Positions 1 through 8,049 of a stretch of DNA of 64,000 nt are shown here, one piece after another (positions within the stretch are counted from its first letter, which is position 1; every line of letters begins with the position of its first letter). Position numbers and translations under genes: made by a program. The notes beneath the pieces were generated by a model, which was given only the letters and a program-made list of their open reading frames with translations, searched no databases and was not told the DNA's origin. Location: assembly GCA_005217565.1 (NCBI GenBank), contig SJCO01000001.1:744723-808722 (forward strand), read 5' to 3'. The stretch is from Puteibacter caeruleilacunae (lineage in GTDB: Bacteria; Bacteroidota; Bacteroidia; Bacteroidales; Prolixibacteraceae).

Positions 1-647
1 CTGGCGGAACTTTTTCTGGATGTAAAATTTATGCTCATACTGGAACTTATTATAATGGAGAAACCATTACTTCGGTCACTAAAATTGGTGAGTATGATGG
101 CGAAGCCTGGTATGGTAAATCAGGGTGGTCACGTTTCCAAATTAAGACTGGTTTTGGATTGAAGAAGTTCCTTGATGAAGATAATGGAGTGCAAGTGAAA
201 GCCGGAGAAAGTGATACTGATTGGCTTGTTTATCGCTATGCTGAAACATTATTAAATCTTGCAGAGGCGGCGTTTGAGTTGGGTAAACCTGATGAAGCAA
301 AAGATTGCATTAATGAGTTGAGAAGAAGAGCAGGTATGCCTGAAGTAACAGGAACAATAACAATGGATGAAATTCGACATGAACGATTTGTTGAGCTTAT
401 GTTTGAAGATCATCGTTATTGGGATTTAATTAGATGGCGTACAGCTGTTCAAGAGCTTTCTTATGAACGTAGTGGTATTAAGCTTTATTTTGACTGGGAT
501 ACGAAGAAATATGATGTAATGGTGAAGGAGAATGCCGAGAATAGATTACGTACTTTTGAAGAAAAGCACTACTATTTGCCTATTTCTTTAACCCGAATTA
601 GTAATAATTCAAATCTGGCTCCTGAGAATCCAGGTTATTCAGACTAA
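1..647 (+). CDS. SusD/RagB-family outer-membrane glycan-binding lipoprotein, 3' part
   Basis: The frame is open from base 3 and the 5' end lies outside the window, so about 214 C-terminal residues are seen. The protein should be the surface lipoprotein that caps a SusC-type TonB-dependent transporter. Family marks are the helical RYAETLLNLAEAAF segment, INELRRRAG, the ERFVELMFEDHRYWDLIRW block and the C-terminal YYLPIS...NPGYSD ending, all typical of RagB/SusD C-termini. The partner susC is presumably just upstream, outside the window. A good hairpin terminator follows, so this is the last gene of its transcript. The substrate cannot be told from this part. Confidence 0.9.
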   Translation, partial: GGTFSGCKIYAHTGTYYNGETITSVTKIGEYDGEAWYGKSGWSRFQIKTGFGLKKFLDEDNGVQVKAGESDTDWLVYRYAETLLNLAEAAFELGKPDEAKDCINELRRRAGMPEVTGTITMDEIRHERFVELMFEDHRYWDLIRWRTAVQELSYERSGIKLYFDWDTKKYDVMVKENAENRLRTFEEKHYYLPISLTRISNNSNLAPENPGYSD

Positions 648-690
648 GTATTATTTTGGGGATTTGCTTAAAATGAAATAAATATCAAAA

Positions 691-720
691 AAGGCTGCGC
701 ATTGCGTGGCCTTTTTTTGT
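691..720 (+). terminator. Rho-independent terminator after susD
   Basis: A 10-bp stem (691-700 with 704-713, two G-T pairs) with loop ATT is followed directly by a T run. It ends the susD transcript before the next gene. Confidence 0.8.
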
Positions 721-772
721 TCGCGATATTTATTTAACTTCAGGTAGTTTAAATGACTAACTGATTAATAAA

Positions 773-1522
773 ATGATTTATCGGGGTATTTTAAGTATAA
801 TAGTAATCTTGCTATGTTCGTTTGCAGCAGACTTATTTAAAGATCAACAGTTGAGATATTCGAGGGTGAGGCAAGCCTATAAGGATAAAGGTGATAATAT
901 GTTGCTACTCTTAAAGAAAAAGGAGATTAAAAAAGATCAGCTTCAATTATATATCAGAGCATTTAAAAAAGAAAAGGAAATAGAATTGTGGGGAAGGAAT
1001 AATATCGATAAGAAATTTCAACTCATCAAGACTTATGATGTATGCCGAACATGTGGAACGCTAGGCCCTAAAAGAGAACAAGGTGATTTACAAATCCCTG
1101 AGGGATTCTATCATATCAACAGGTTTAATCCTTACAGTAACTATTACCTTTCTTTGGGCATAAATTATCCCAATAAATCTGATCGAATTTTGGGAGTTAA
1201 AGGAAATCTTGGAGGAGATATATTCATTCATGGAGCATGCGTAACTATAGGCTGTTTACCAATAACTGATAACCAAATAAAAGAGTTGTATATTTTCTGT
1301 ATTGAAGCTAAGAACAGTGGTCAAAAGACTATACCTGTCAGTATTTTTCCTTCCAGGCTGACAGAAAAAGAATTGGCTCGATTAAAATCAAGATATGCTA
1401 ATAATATAGATAAAATAGGACTCTGGACTGATTTAAAAAAAGGATATGACCTTTTTAATACCTCAAGGCAACTTCCAAGTATTGGCTTCTTATCATCAGG
1501 TCGTCATATCGTAAAGAATTAG
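773..1522 (+). CDS. L,D-transpeptidase (YkuD/YafK-like) family protein
   Basis: A 249-residue protein with an N-terminal hydrophobic segment (residues 4-19) that acts as a signal or anchor, so it is periplasmic. The C-terminal half has the YkuD catalytic motif as GGDIFIHGACVTIGC, with His153 and nucleophile Cys161; the TIGCLPI form is closest to the E. coli YafK/DpaA branch. Residues 88-117 (KTYDVC...LQIPEGFYHI) match the start of this domain. Members of the family make or cut meso-DAP cross-links or lipoprotein-peptidoglycan links. Which reaction applies cannot be read from the sequence. It stands alone, between a terminator and a long non-coding stretch. Confidence 0.82.
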   Translation: MIYRGILSIIVILLCSFAADLFKDQQLRYSRVRQAYKDKGDNMLLLLKKKEIKKDQLQLYIRAFKKEKEIELWGRNNIDKKFQLIKTYDVCRTCGTLGPKREQGDLQIPEGFYHINRFNPYSNYYLSLGINYPNKSDRILGVKGNLGGDIFIHGACVTIGCLPITDNQIKELYIFCIEAKNSGQKTIPVSIFPSRLTEKELARLKSRYANNIDKIGLWTDLKKGYDLFNTSRQLPSIGFLSSGRHIVKN

Positions 1523-1861
1523 GTAATTATTTGTTAATAAATCATTTAGTTTAGAAAAAAAAGAACATTTCATTGAACCATTTCGTAGGGTATAGTTGTT
1601 AGATTACTTAGTATAGTTTATATGCTATAGTAAAGTTGTTTATGTTTTACAGATACTGGCCGATTGAAGAGTGTGTGATTTCCTTTTGTAATGCATATGT
1701 AATAATGTATAAATAGACTAATGTGTATACTTATAGATTGTAAAATATATCGAGATAAAAGATCAGATTGTAATTAAAAATTAAAATTTACATTGAAGAT
1801 CTTTTCTTTTGTAGATTAAAATAATTAATTTAGGGATGTTTTCAATTTAAGCAACAGAATC
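1523..1861. other. AT-rich intergenic stretch
   Basis: This 339-bp non-coding stretch is very AT-rich. I see one inverted repeat, AAAAGATC (1757-1764) against GATCTTTT (1798-1805), followed by CTTTT. It could be a weak terminator for the L,D-transpeptidase gene. No other structure was recognised. Confidence 0.4.
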
Positions 1862-2317
1862 ATGATGAATAAAACAACTTCTTTTAATTCAATCTGCCTC
1901 TTTTTTATTTCTAATGTAGATACAGGTTATGAGGCTAGCATCTACCATGGCATGACGATTGACACATTCGAAGGTACCTGGGAATTAAAGGGCCGCGATA
2001 TGTTTGATGGTCTTGTGGTGGAAATCGAGAGAAATGATCATAATGATCTTATTGGGAAAGTAGTAAAAACTAACAACAACAAGTATGTAAGAAAATTTGT
2101 TGATGCTGGTGATACTTGGGTAGCAGGTATCAAAAAGTCTCATGGGAGTGAGTTTGTACTAAGCGAGCAAAAAATTGCTGGAGAGTTGTTCAATGTATAC
2201 GGACAGAACTCTACAACTGAGTTTGATGCTCATTTGGTGGATAAGGACACTATTTCTCTTCGTCCTATTCCTTATAACCCAAGAATATCTGAGATTATTT
2301 ATAAAAGAGTGAAGTAG
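1862..2317 (+). CDS. Hypothetical protein, probably beta-rich
   Basis: I do not recognise this 151-residue protein. After residue 30 it alternates polar and hydrophobic residues in a way that suggests a small beta barrel or sandwich (FEGTWELKG, GLVVEIER, DLIGKVVKT, DTISLRPI, IIYKRVK). Bacteroidota have many secreted proteins of this build, but the N-terminus here (residues 1-25) is only a poor signal peptide, with a very short hydrophobic core. Either the start is damaged, for example by a frameshift in a former signal sequence, or the protein is cytoplasmic. It stands alone and is followed by a strong hairpin terminator. Confidence 0.55.
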   Translation: MMNKTTSFNSICLFFISNVDTGYEASIYHGMTIDTFEGTWELKGRDMFDGLVVEIERNDHNDLIGKVVKTNNNKYVRKFVDAGDTWVAGIKKSHGSEFVLSEQKIAGELFNVYGQNSTTEFDAHLVDKDTISLRPIPYNPRISEIIYKRVK

Positions 2318-2480
2318 CAGGTTGATGTAGGTATTTTAGATTATCAATCTTCTTTTATTGTGTTGCTTGATTTTGTGCTGTTGTAAAAAGAAAACGAATA
2401 ATCATTGAAGAGCACGGTTGATTAACAAGTATTTAAAGTGACGAACTTTAGTAATATGTTTTAATGACCAAAGTATTATG

Positions 2481-2510
2481 GAGGCTGTCGTATGACAGCC
2501 TCTTTTGTAT
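2481..2510 (+). terminator. Rho-independent terminator
   Basis: A perfect 9-bp stem GAGGCTGTC / GACAGCCTC (2481-2489 and 2494-2502) with loop GTAT is followed by TTTTGTATT. It lies between convergent genes; the T run favours action on the plus strand. Confidence 0.8.
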
Positions 2511-2514
2511 TATT

Positions 2515-3261
2515 CTAATTACGCGAATTTAGTAGGATCTCTTCCGCTTGCTTTAACTGTTCAAATTTTCCAAGATCAAACCACAATTTTGATTTATCAT
2601 GATATGCTTGAATTTTTTGTGTTTTGGCTAGGTGCAAGTAGGTGTGGATAATCGAAAATTTACCTTCTTCGGTGATCAATTGAAATATATTCGGACTGAT
2701 CACATGTATTCCACTAAATGCCAAGCGATTCTCATCTCCTTTTAGTGGGCGACTTTCTTTCACTTCCTTTGTTGAGATATTAGTCCAGCCTACAAGCTGT
2801 TGCTCGTCATTGAATAACAAATATCTTGAAGTTGAGCGATCCCTAACCACTAACGTAGCCATGTTTTCATGCTCCTGATGCTGTGCAATAACATTTTTTA
2901 GACTCACCGATGAAATGATATCTACATTAATGATCAGGATAGGCTCATTTTCCTCTGTAAGCATTGACAGTAGAATTGATGATGCCTTCTTTAGTCCTCC
3001 TCCTGTATCTAATAGTTCATCCCTTTCGTCTGAGATTCTAATGTCTATATCAAAGTTGTTATGTTCCTCTAGAAAATCAATGATTTTTTGTCCGAAGTGA
3101 TGGATGTTGATCACCACTTTGGTTACTCCTACGTCTTTTAAATTCTCAATACAATGTTGTAATAGTGGCTTGCCTGCTACTTCAACTAAAGCTTTGGGAC
3201 GGTCATTGGTTAAAGGTCGCAGCCGACTACCAAGGCCGGCTGCAAATATCATAGCGATCAT
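2515..3261 (-). CDS. MurU-like sugar-1-phosphate nucleotidyltransferase
   Basis: A 248-residue protein of the NTP_transferase family. Residues 8-24 carry the nucleotide-binding signature GLGSRLRPLTNDRPKAL, and NVDIIS near residue 115 is the metal-binding Asp region. The length fits MurU, the short N-acetylmuramate-1-phosphate uridylyltransferase of Pseudomonas-type recycling, rather than the longer GlmU or RfbA enzymes. The neighbour two genes upstream is an AmgK-like kinase, which makes MurNAc-1-P in that pathway and strongly supports the call. Other sugar-1-phosphate substrates (mannose, glucose) remain possible. It is the last gene of a three-gene minus-strand unit, with 61 bp to the small gene before it. 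Confidence 0.75.
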   Translation of the reverse strand: MIAMIFAAGLGSRLRPLTNDRPKALVEVAGKPLLQHCIENLKDVGVTKVVINIHHFGQKIIDFLEEHNNFDIDIRISDERDELLDTGGGLKKASSILLSMLTEENEPILIINVDIISSVSLKNVIAQHQEHENMATLVVRDRSTSRYLLFNDEQQLVGWTNISTKEVKESRPLKGDENRLAFSGIHVISPNIFQLITEEGKFSIIHTYLHLAKTQKIQAYHDKSKLWFDLGKFEQLKQAEEILLNSRN

Positions 3262-3322
3262 TCTTTTTATGATTTTTATATTATTGGATCACAAGATGCA
3301 GAACCTCCAGTATTAGCAGTTA

Positions 3323-3457
3323 TTATACTTTATGCTTTATCTTTTTGGCTTTGCACAATTTATCCTTATCGTTGGCTACCCGGTTGCATTTCTTACAGCA
3401 AAAGGCCGCTCCTTCTTTGTCTTTATAGTCTTTCTTCTTACACCTTTTTTTTGCCAT
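3323..3457 (-). CDS. Small Cys/Lys-rich protein, putative zinc-ribbon-like
   Basis: This 44-residue protein begins with an ATG at 3457, five bases downstream of the stop codon of the kinase-RapZ gene. It is rich in Lys and Cys: Cys at residue 6, a CCKKC group in the middle and a final LCK. That spacing could hold a metal ion. A longer reading frame reaching to 3586 exists, but its extra part overlaps the kinase-RapZ gene, so the internal ATG is preferred. The tight position between two genes that look like one pathway suggests co-expression. I believe similar very small Cys/Lys proteins occur in other Bacteroidota, but I cannot verify this here, and no function is known to me. Confidence 0.55.
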   Translation of the reverse strand: MAKKRCKKKDYKDKEGAAFCCKKCNRVANDKDKLCKAKKIKHKV

Positions 3458-3462
3458 ACCTG

Positions 3463-4887
3463 TTATTGTTGTTCTCTGTGGCTTAGAACAACATTTACAG
3501 GGAAATTGTTTTGCAAATGTTTGGCCATTCTTTCTGCTGCGTATACCGAGCGGTGCTGACCTCCTGTGCATCCGAAACTTACGCATAAATGAGAAAAACC
3601 TCGCTCCAAATATTTTTTTACCGACTGATCTACTATACGGTAAACAGGAGTAAGAAATTCTTCCATTTCAGAATGCTCTTCAAGGAATCTTTTTACAGGT
3701 TCATCCATGCCTGTTAACTGCTTGTATTCATCATAGCGACCAGGATTGTGGATTGCTCTACAATCGAAGATATGACCTCCTCCATTTCCTGATGGATCTA
3801 CTGGCATTCCTTTTTTGTACGAAAAACTGGTGACTCTGATGGTCATTTTATTGTCGACTGAACTAATCTTTTTTAACACAGGTGAATCAATTAATGCATG
3901 TAATACTTTAAACAGCTCGGGTAATTCAATTGGTAACTGAGCGTTTTTCAATAGGTAATCGATGTTCTTCAAAGCATATGGAATACTCTTAAGGAAATGC
4001 TCTTTCTTTTCATAAAATCCACGGAATCCATATGCACCCATGGCTTGCATGATGCGAATAAGAACATATCCACAGAAGAACTGCTTAAATTTCTTCTTGT
4101 CAACCTCAATGTGCTGCTCTAATTGAGCAAGATAGTAGTCGAGTAGTTCGTCTCTAACTTCAGCAGGGATATCAGCCTTCGCATCGTATAATAGTGATGC
4201 TAAATCATATTGCAATGCTCCCTGACGACCTCCTTGATAATCGATAAAGAAAGGTTGATCATTATGAAGCATGATATTGCGTGACTGGAAGTCGCGATAC
4301 AAGAAATATTTGTGGTCTGCTTTGAGCAGGAACTTTGTAAACGTTTTGTAATCGTCTTCCAATGCTTGTTCGTCAAATGGGATGCGTGCTAACTTCAAGA
4401 AATAATATTTGAAGTAGTTTAAATCCCACATCATCGATTGCTTATCGAAAGCTTCACGAGGATAACAATTACTCCAGTCCATTCCTTCTGATCCATTTAA
4501 CTGGATAAGAGGTAGTTCTTTAAGAACCTTTTTGTACATTTCTGTGATGCGACCAGAGAATCCCTCTTTCTCACGATGTTCACTTAAGAATGAGAATAAG
4601 GTTGTATCTCCAAGGTCTTCCTGAAGATAGATGTCCTGCTTATCGTCAATTGCGTATATCGCAGGGACTTTAATTCCTTTGTTCTTAAATTGTTCAGAGA
4701 ATTTTAGAAAAGCATTGTTCTCTTTTAAGTCTTCATTGTATGCACCTATTACACGGTGATTATTGCTACTCATTCTGCAATACTCACGGTATGATCCAGA
4801 TGCAGGAAGCAATTCAAAATAGGTAATCTCTTCGCCGAAATGTGTTTCGAAAAGATGTATGAGTCGGTTTTTTATATCTTGTTTCAA
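3463..4887 (-). CDS. AmgK-like sugar kinase fused to RapZ C-terminal domain
   Basis: A 474-residue two-domain protein. Residues 1 to about 335 are an aminoglycoside-phosphotransferase-fold kinase: LLPASGSYREY near the start, the catalytic loop YRDFQSRNIM, and the metal-binding FIDYQGGRQGALQYDLASLL. This is the pattern of AmgK, the anomeric MurNAc/GlcNAc kinase. Residues 350-474 match the C-terminal domain of RapZ (VTSFSYKKGMPVD, FDCRAIHNPGRYDEY, TGMDEPV, VSFGCTGGQHRSV), which in E. coli senses glucosamine-6-phosphate. The RapZ N-terminal P-loop part is absent. The start is a TTG at 4887, as no ATG fits the domain edge. A MurU-like gene lies downstream in the same unit. Confidence 0.85.
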   Translation of the reverse strand: MKQDIKNRLIHLFETHFGEEITYFELLPASGSYREYCRMSSNNHRVIGAYNEDLKENNAFLKFSEQFKNKGIKVPAIYAIDDKQDIYLQEDLGDTTLFSFLSEHREKEGFSGRITEMYKKVLKELPLIQLNGSEGMDWSNCYPREAFDKQSMMWDLNYFKYYFLKLARIPFDEQALEDDYKTFTKFLLKADHKYFLYRDFQSRNIMLHNDQPFFIDYQGGRQGALQYDLASLLYDAKADIPAEVRDELLDYYLAQLEQHIEVDKKKFKQFFCGYVLIRIMQAMGAYGFRGFYEKKEHFLKSIPYALKNIDYLLKNAQLPIELPELFKVLHALIDSPVLKKISSVDNKMTIRVTSFSYKKGMPVDPSGNGGGHIFDCRAIHNPGRYDEYKQLTGMDEPVKRFLEEHSEMEEFLTPVYRIVDQSVKKYLERGFSHLCVSFGCTGGQHRSVYAAERMAKHLQNNFPVNVVLSHREQQ

Positions 4888-5050
4888 AGTATTTCTGTTT
4901 TAATTGTTATCGTACGTAAAGATAAAAGAAGGCTTTGAAAAACTATAACCAACAAACAATATCGAGGTAAAAAATGCTAAAAAAGACGTTTCAGACGACC
5001 TTATTATTGGCTTATTCAATTCTTATAATCTTTCAAATGGTTGTAAAAAC

Positions 5051-6985
5051 CTATTTATTGTTCTCCTTGATAAATCGTATTTCAGTGCGCCTATTTTGTG
5101 CTTTCCCTATATCTGTATCATTATCGGCTATTGGCCTTTGGTCTCCATAACCTTTATATGCTAATCGTTCTTCTTTGATATTATAGTCTATCAGGTATTG
5201 ATATACCGACTTGGCTCTTTGTGTTGAAAGATCCAGGTTGTATGTCTGATTACCAGTGTTGTCGGTGTGTCCTTCAATCATGATATGTAATGTCGGATTC
5301 TGATTAAGTAACTGAATCAAACGCTTTAATTCAGGAGTTGATTCCTTTTGCAATACGGCAGAGTCGAATTCATAGTAAATGTTTTTGAGGATCAGTTTCT
5401 CAGCTAACTCTAAAGGTTGAAGCTCTACTGAGATATACTTACGAATGGGTTGTGAAGTGGTGTTTACCTGAAATTGCTCAGAATAGAATAAGTATCCTGG
5501 AGCAGTGATATGAATTGCGTAGTCAAGTCCACTTTTTAAGCAATACAGAAACGATCCATCAATGTTGGTTGTGAATGTATCTACCTTCTCCTGATTGACT
5601 AGAGGAGTTATCGATACTTGCGTTTGAATAGGATGATGTGTGTGTGCATCAACTACCATTCCTTGAAGTAAATTGACCGGTTGAGGTCGTTTTTCTTTAG
5701 GTATATCAAATTCATAAATGCTGATTTTATCGAAGCCAGCTTTCCCTGATGCCAAGTAACCTTTTTGCCCGTTTGAGTTGATGAATAATCCCGTTTCATC
5801 ATGATGCGTATTGATAGGATACCCAATGTTCTTAGGTTTGCTCCATTGGTTATTCGTGAGTTCACTCACAAAAATGTCCTGTCGACCTAAACCGGGGTGT
5901 TTATCAGATGAAAAGTATAGGTGAATATCATCGTGGTGGATAAACGGACAGACTTCATCTCCGGGAGTGTTGATTACATCGCCTAGATTCTCAGGTTTTG
6001 CAAATTTTGGTTTTCCATGGATATCGGTTCCAATAAATCGTGCTCTCCAAATATCCTTCTTCCCATATCCTCCTGGGCGATTACTCGTATAGTAAAGATA
6101 CTCTCCATTGGCTGATAGTGCTGGTTGCGATTCCCATGCAGGGGTATTCACCGGACTACCAATATTGATCGGTTTACTCCATACTGAATCAGAACGAAAC
6201 GCATAATAAATGTCACATCTACCTCTGCTATTTCTTCTGTTGCAAGCCGTGAAGAAAAGGTGCTTCCCATCTGAACTTATGCAGTGAGCGCCTTCGTTAT
6301 CTAATGTGTTGATATTGTGGATTGCGTGTTTGTCTTGCCACCCCGTACTATCTGCTAATCGGAAAAATAAATCTTCCTGTTGGATGATCCTGTCTTGCGA
6401 TACTTTATGATTTATTCTTCTGGTGTAAATCATTATTGAATCATCAGCACTAAGCTTTGGAAAGTACTCATCAACACCTGAATTTTCAGGAAAGAGCTTA
6501 TGCTTATCTATGTTTAATGAATCATTAAAGAGTTGAATCGCGATGGATAAATTCTCTTTAAGCAGTTCTACTTGTTTCTTTAACTTCGGTGTTGGTGTAT
6601 AGTCTTTCATGAGAAATGAAGCGTCGGTATACATTCCTGCCCGATACTGTGCCAAAGCCAAAAGATATTGTACCCTTGGATTATAGTCAGGATTGATTTG
6701 TAGCGCTTTTTTGTATGATGCAATTTCTTGCAGCTCGTTTCCCGTTATATGGTAGATTTCAGCTTTTAATAGATGGGCATCGATGTAGTCAGGTGTTTTT
6801 GCTATAATCTTATCCAGATTGTCGAGCGATTCGGTATATCTGCTTGCTCTGAATTCACCTAAAGCCTGTTCAAATCTTTTTTGAGTCTTCTTATCCTGAG
6901 AAAATACACCAGTTGGTATACAAATCCATAATGAAAGGATTGTAGTGAAAACAGCCATTCTCTGGTTTATCGTGAGTGTCATCAT
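5051..6985 (-). CDS. OmpA-family protein with TPR, PD40-like propeller and carboxypeptidase-regulatory-like domain
   Basis: A 644-residue envelope protein. It has a signal peptide (about 1-29, ending VFSQ), a TPR region (about 33-140), a WD40/PD40-like beta-propeller with repeated S.DG..L.F segments such as GEYLYYTSNRPGGYG (about 175-420), a carboxypeptidase-regulatory-like beta-sandwich (about 440-525) and an OmpA C-terminal peptidoglycan-binding domain (about 530-644; IEGHTDNTGN, LSTQRAKSV, QNRRTEIRF). This architecture is common in Bacteroidota, and some members resemble the T9SS component PorE, but this copy stands alone, so a T9SS role is only possible. Its ATG overlaps the stop of the preceding CobW-like fragment (TAATG). 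Confidence 0.85.
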   Translation of the reverse strand: MMTLTINQRMAVFTTILSLWICIPTGVFSQDKKTQKRFEQALGEFRASRYTESLDNLDKIIAKTPDYIDAHLLKAEIYHITGNELQEIASYKKALQINPDYNPRVQYLLALAQYRAGMYTDASFLMKDYTPTPKLKKQVELLKENLSIAIQLFNDSLNIDKHKLFPENSGVDEYFPKLSADDSIMIYTRRINHKVSQDRIIQQEDLFFRLADSTGWQDKHAIHNINTLDNEGAHCISSDGKHLFFTACNRRNSRGRCDIYYAFRSDSVWSKPINIGSPVNTPAWESQPALSANGEYLYYTSNRPGGYGKKDIWRARFIGTDIHGKPKFAKPENLGDVINTPGDEVCPFIHHDDIHLYFSSDKHPGLGRQDIFVSELTNNQWSKPKNIGYPINTHHDETGLFINSNGQKGYLASGKAGFDKISIYEFDIPKEKRPQPVNLLQGMVVDAHTHHPIQTQVSITPLVNQEKVDTFTTNIDGSFLYCLKSGLDYAIHITAPGYLFYSEQFQVNTTSQPIRKYISVELQPLELAEKLILKNIYYEFDSAVLQKESTPELKRLIQLLNQNPTLHIMIEGHTDNTGNQTYNLDLSTQRAKSVYQYLIDYNIKEERLAYKGYGDQRPIADNDTDIGKAQNRRTEIRFIKENNK

Positions 6986-7149
6986 TACAAACTTATTATC
7001 AGTTGAGAATCAATATTGATTGCTCCCAGTTCGTTTTCAATAATAGTAAATTTTTTACTTGGATGTTGATGAATGATTCTATTAAGAAAGGTCGTTTTTC
7101 CTGCACCCGGGAATCCTGATATAATTGTTACTGGCTTTTTTGAGATCAT
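6985..7149 (-). pseudogene. Truncated CobW/G3E-family GTPase fragment
   Basis: Only 54 residues from the ATG at 7149. They match the very N-terminus of the G3E (CobW/ZNG/YjiA) metallochaperone GTPases: beta strand, Walker A GFPGAGKTTFLN, then the IIENELGAINID segment where family members have VNEFG..GID. Family proteins are over 300 residues and continue with a CxCC metal motif and further GTPase motifs, all missing here. The stop codon overlaps the start of the OmpA-family gene, so translation of this stub could be coupled to it. Most likely it is the remnant of a gene cut off by a deletion or rearrangement. A short functional P-loop peptide is less likely. Confidence 0.6.
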
Positions 7150-7215
7150 AAATTCGACTTTAAGAGCTAAAGATAGCTTATTTGACTGGTATCGGGAAAG
7201 GGAAAAAGAAAAAAA

Positions 7216-7285
7216 GCCCGGTGACAAATTTAATAGCATGCAACCATTAGGAATGAGGATATGTTTCGAGGCAGTATCACCGGGC
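7216..7285 (-). ncRNA. Candidate structured RNA closed by a 9-bp terminal stem
   Basis: GCCCGGTGA (7216-7224) is perfectly complementary to TCACCGGGC (7277-7285). Between them lie 52 bases with minor complementary stretches. Read on the minus strand, the closing stem is followed at once by a run of seven T and more pyrimidines (7215 downwards), as in a transcript with an intrinsic terminator. No coding sequence lies within several hundred bases upstream on that strand. I tried to match it to known riboswitch classes, SRP RNA and 6S RNA and found no convincing fit, so the class is open. Confidence 0.35.
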
Positions 7286-7302
7286 GGATGGCATCTTTAA
7301 CT

Positions 7303-8049
7303 ATGTTTTAAAAATTTAAGATTTCAGATCAGTATTACGTCCACTTATGTTGCTTCCGTAATTATTTAAATGCAATGCGATTTTGCATAATAAATAATCT
7401 TGTAAAAACATGTAAATAAGTGATTTATCTAGTTAACGAAGTCGCGTTAGTTTTGTTCTAAAAAATGTAAAAAAAATGAAAAATCTTTTTTTAATGATCT
7501 GTTTAGTGCAGTATTCGTTAACATTGAAGCAGTAGTTGAGTGGGTTGGTAAAGCAGTCGTGTTTGTGAGTTTTTGAACAAATGTATTTTATACTGTTTAA
7601 TTAAGTCACTTTTTTAAGGTTTTGAAACTATTTTACACTTATCATGATTCTGGTTCGAGTCTACTCTTAGCCTTCTCTGAGTCTTCTCAAAGCCTTGTCT
7701 AAGCCTAGTATAATTCTACTCAATCCCCATAGGAGTAAGGCTTTGGTAAGGAATAGTAAGGGCTCAAGGTAGAATAGTAGTATTTTTCTTATCATAATGC
7801 GGAGATTATTCATTACTATTTTCAGAAAAGAAGTAGTAATTTACCAGGGTGTATATATGTGAAAATGGAAGGTTATTGTTGATTGATAGTTGATTAAGTG
7901 GTGTTGTGCGTGATTTGTTCTTTAGGGATTGTATTGGTTGACTCACAACCTCTTTTGTGAATTGAATGATTTGAGTAATTTAGATTGCTCAATGACGAAT
8001 GAATCGACATAGGTGTTTGTTCACCTATAATAATTGATTGACCTGAATT
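7303..8049. other. Long non-coding stretch with an imperfect inverted repeat cluster
   Basis: About 750 bp without a credible gene. The left part is plain AT-rich sequence. At about 7661-7780 the composition changes: the left half carries pyrimidine-rich units such as TTAGCCTT, AAGCCTTG and CTACTC, and the right half (from 7733) carries their complements GAGTAAGGC, AAGGAATAG and GGGCTCAAGG. The two halves can therefore fold into a long imperfect hairpin centred near 7728. A T-rich stretch follows (7781-7790). The rest up to the nuclease gene shows nothing I recognise. Confidence 0.4.

Noticed and set aside
7216..7285. Assignment to a named riboswitch or to SRP RNA
   Set aside because: The conserved cores I know (SAM, TPP, cobalamin, ZTP, c-di-GMP, SRP GGAA/AGCAG loop) are not present, so only an unclassified candidate is reported.
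7073..7300. A plus-strand frame covering the CobW stub
   Set aside because: It is the antisense of the P-loop fragment and of the structured RNA stem; the minus-strand reading has clear family motifs.
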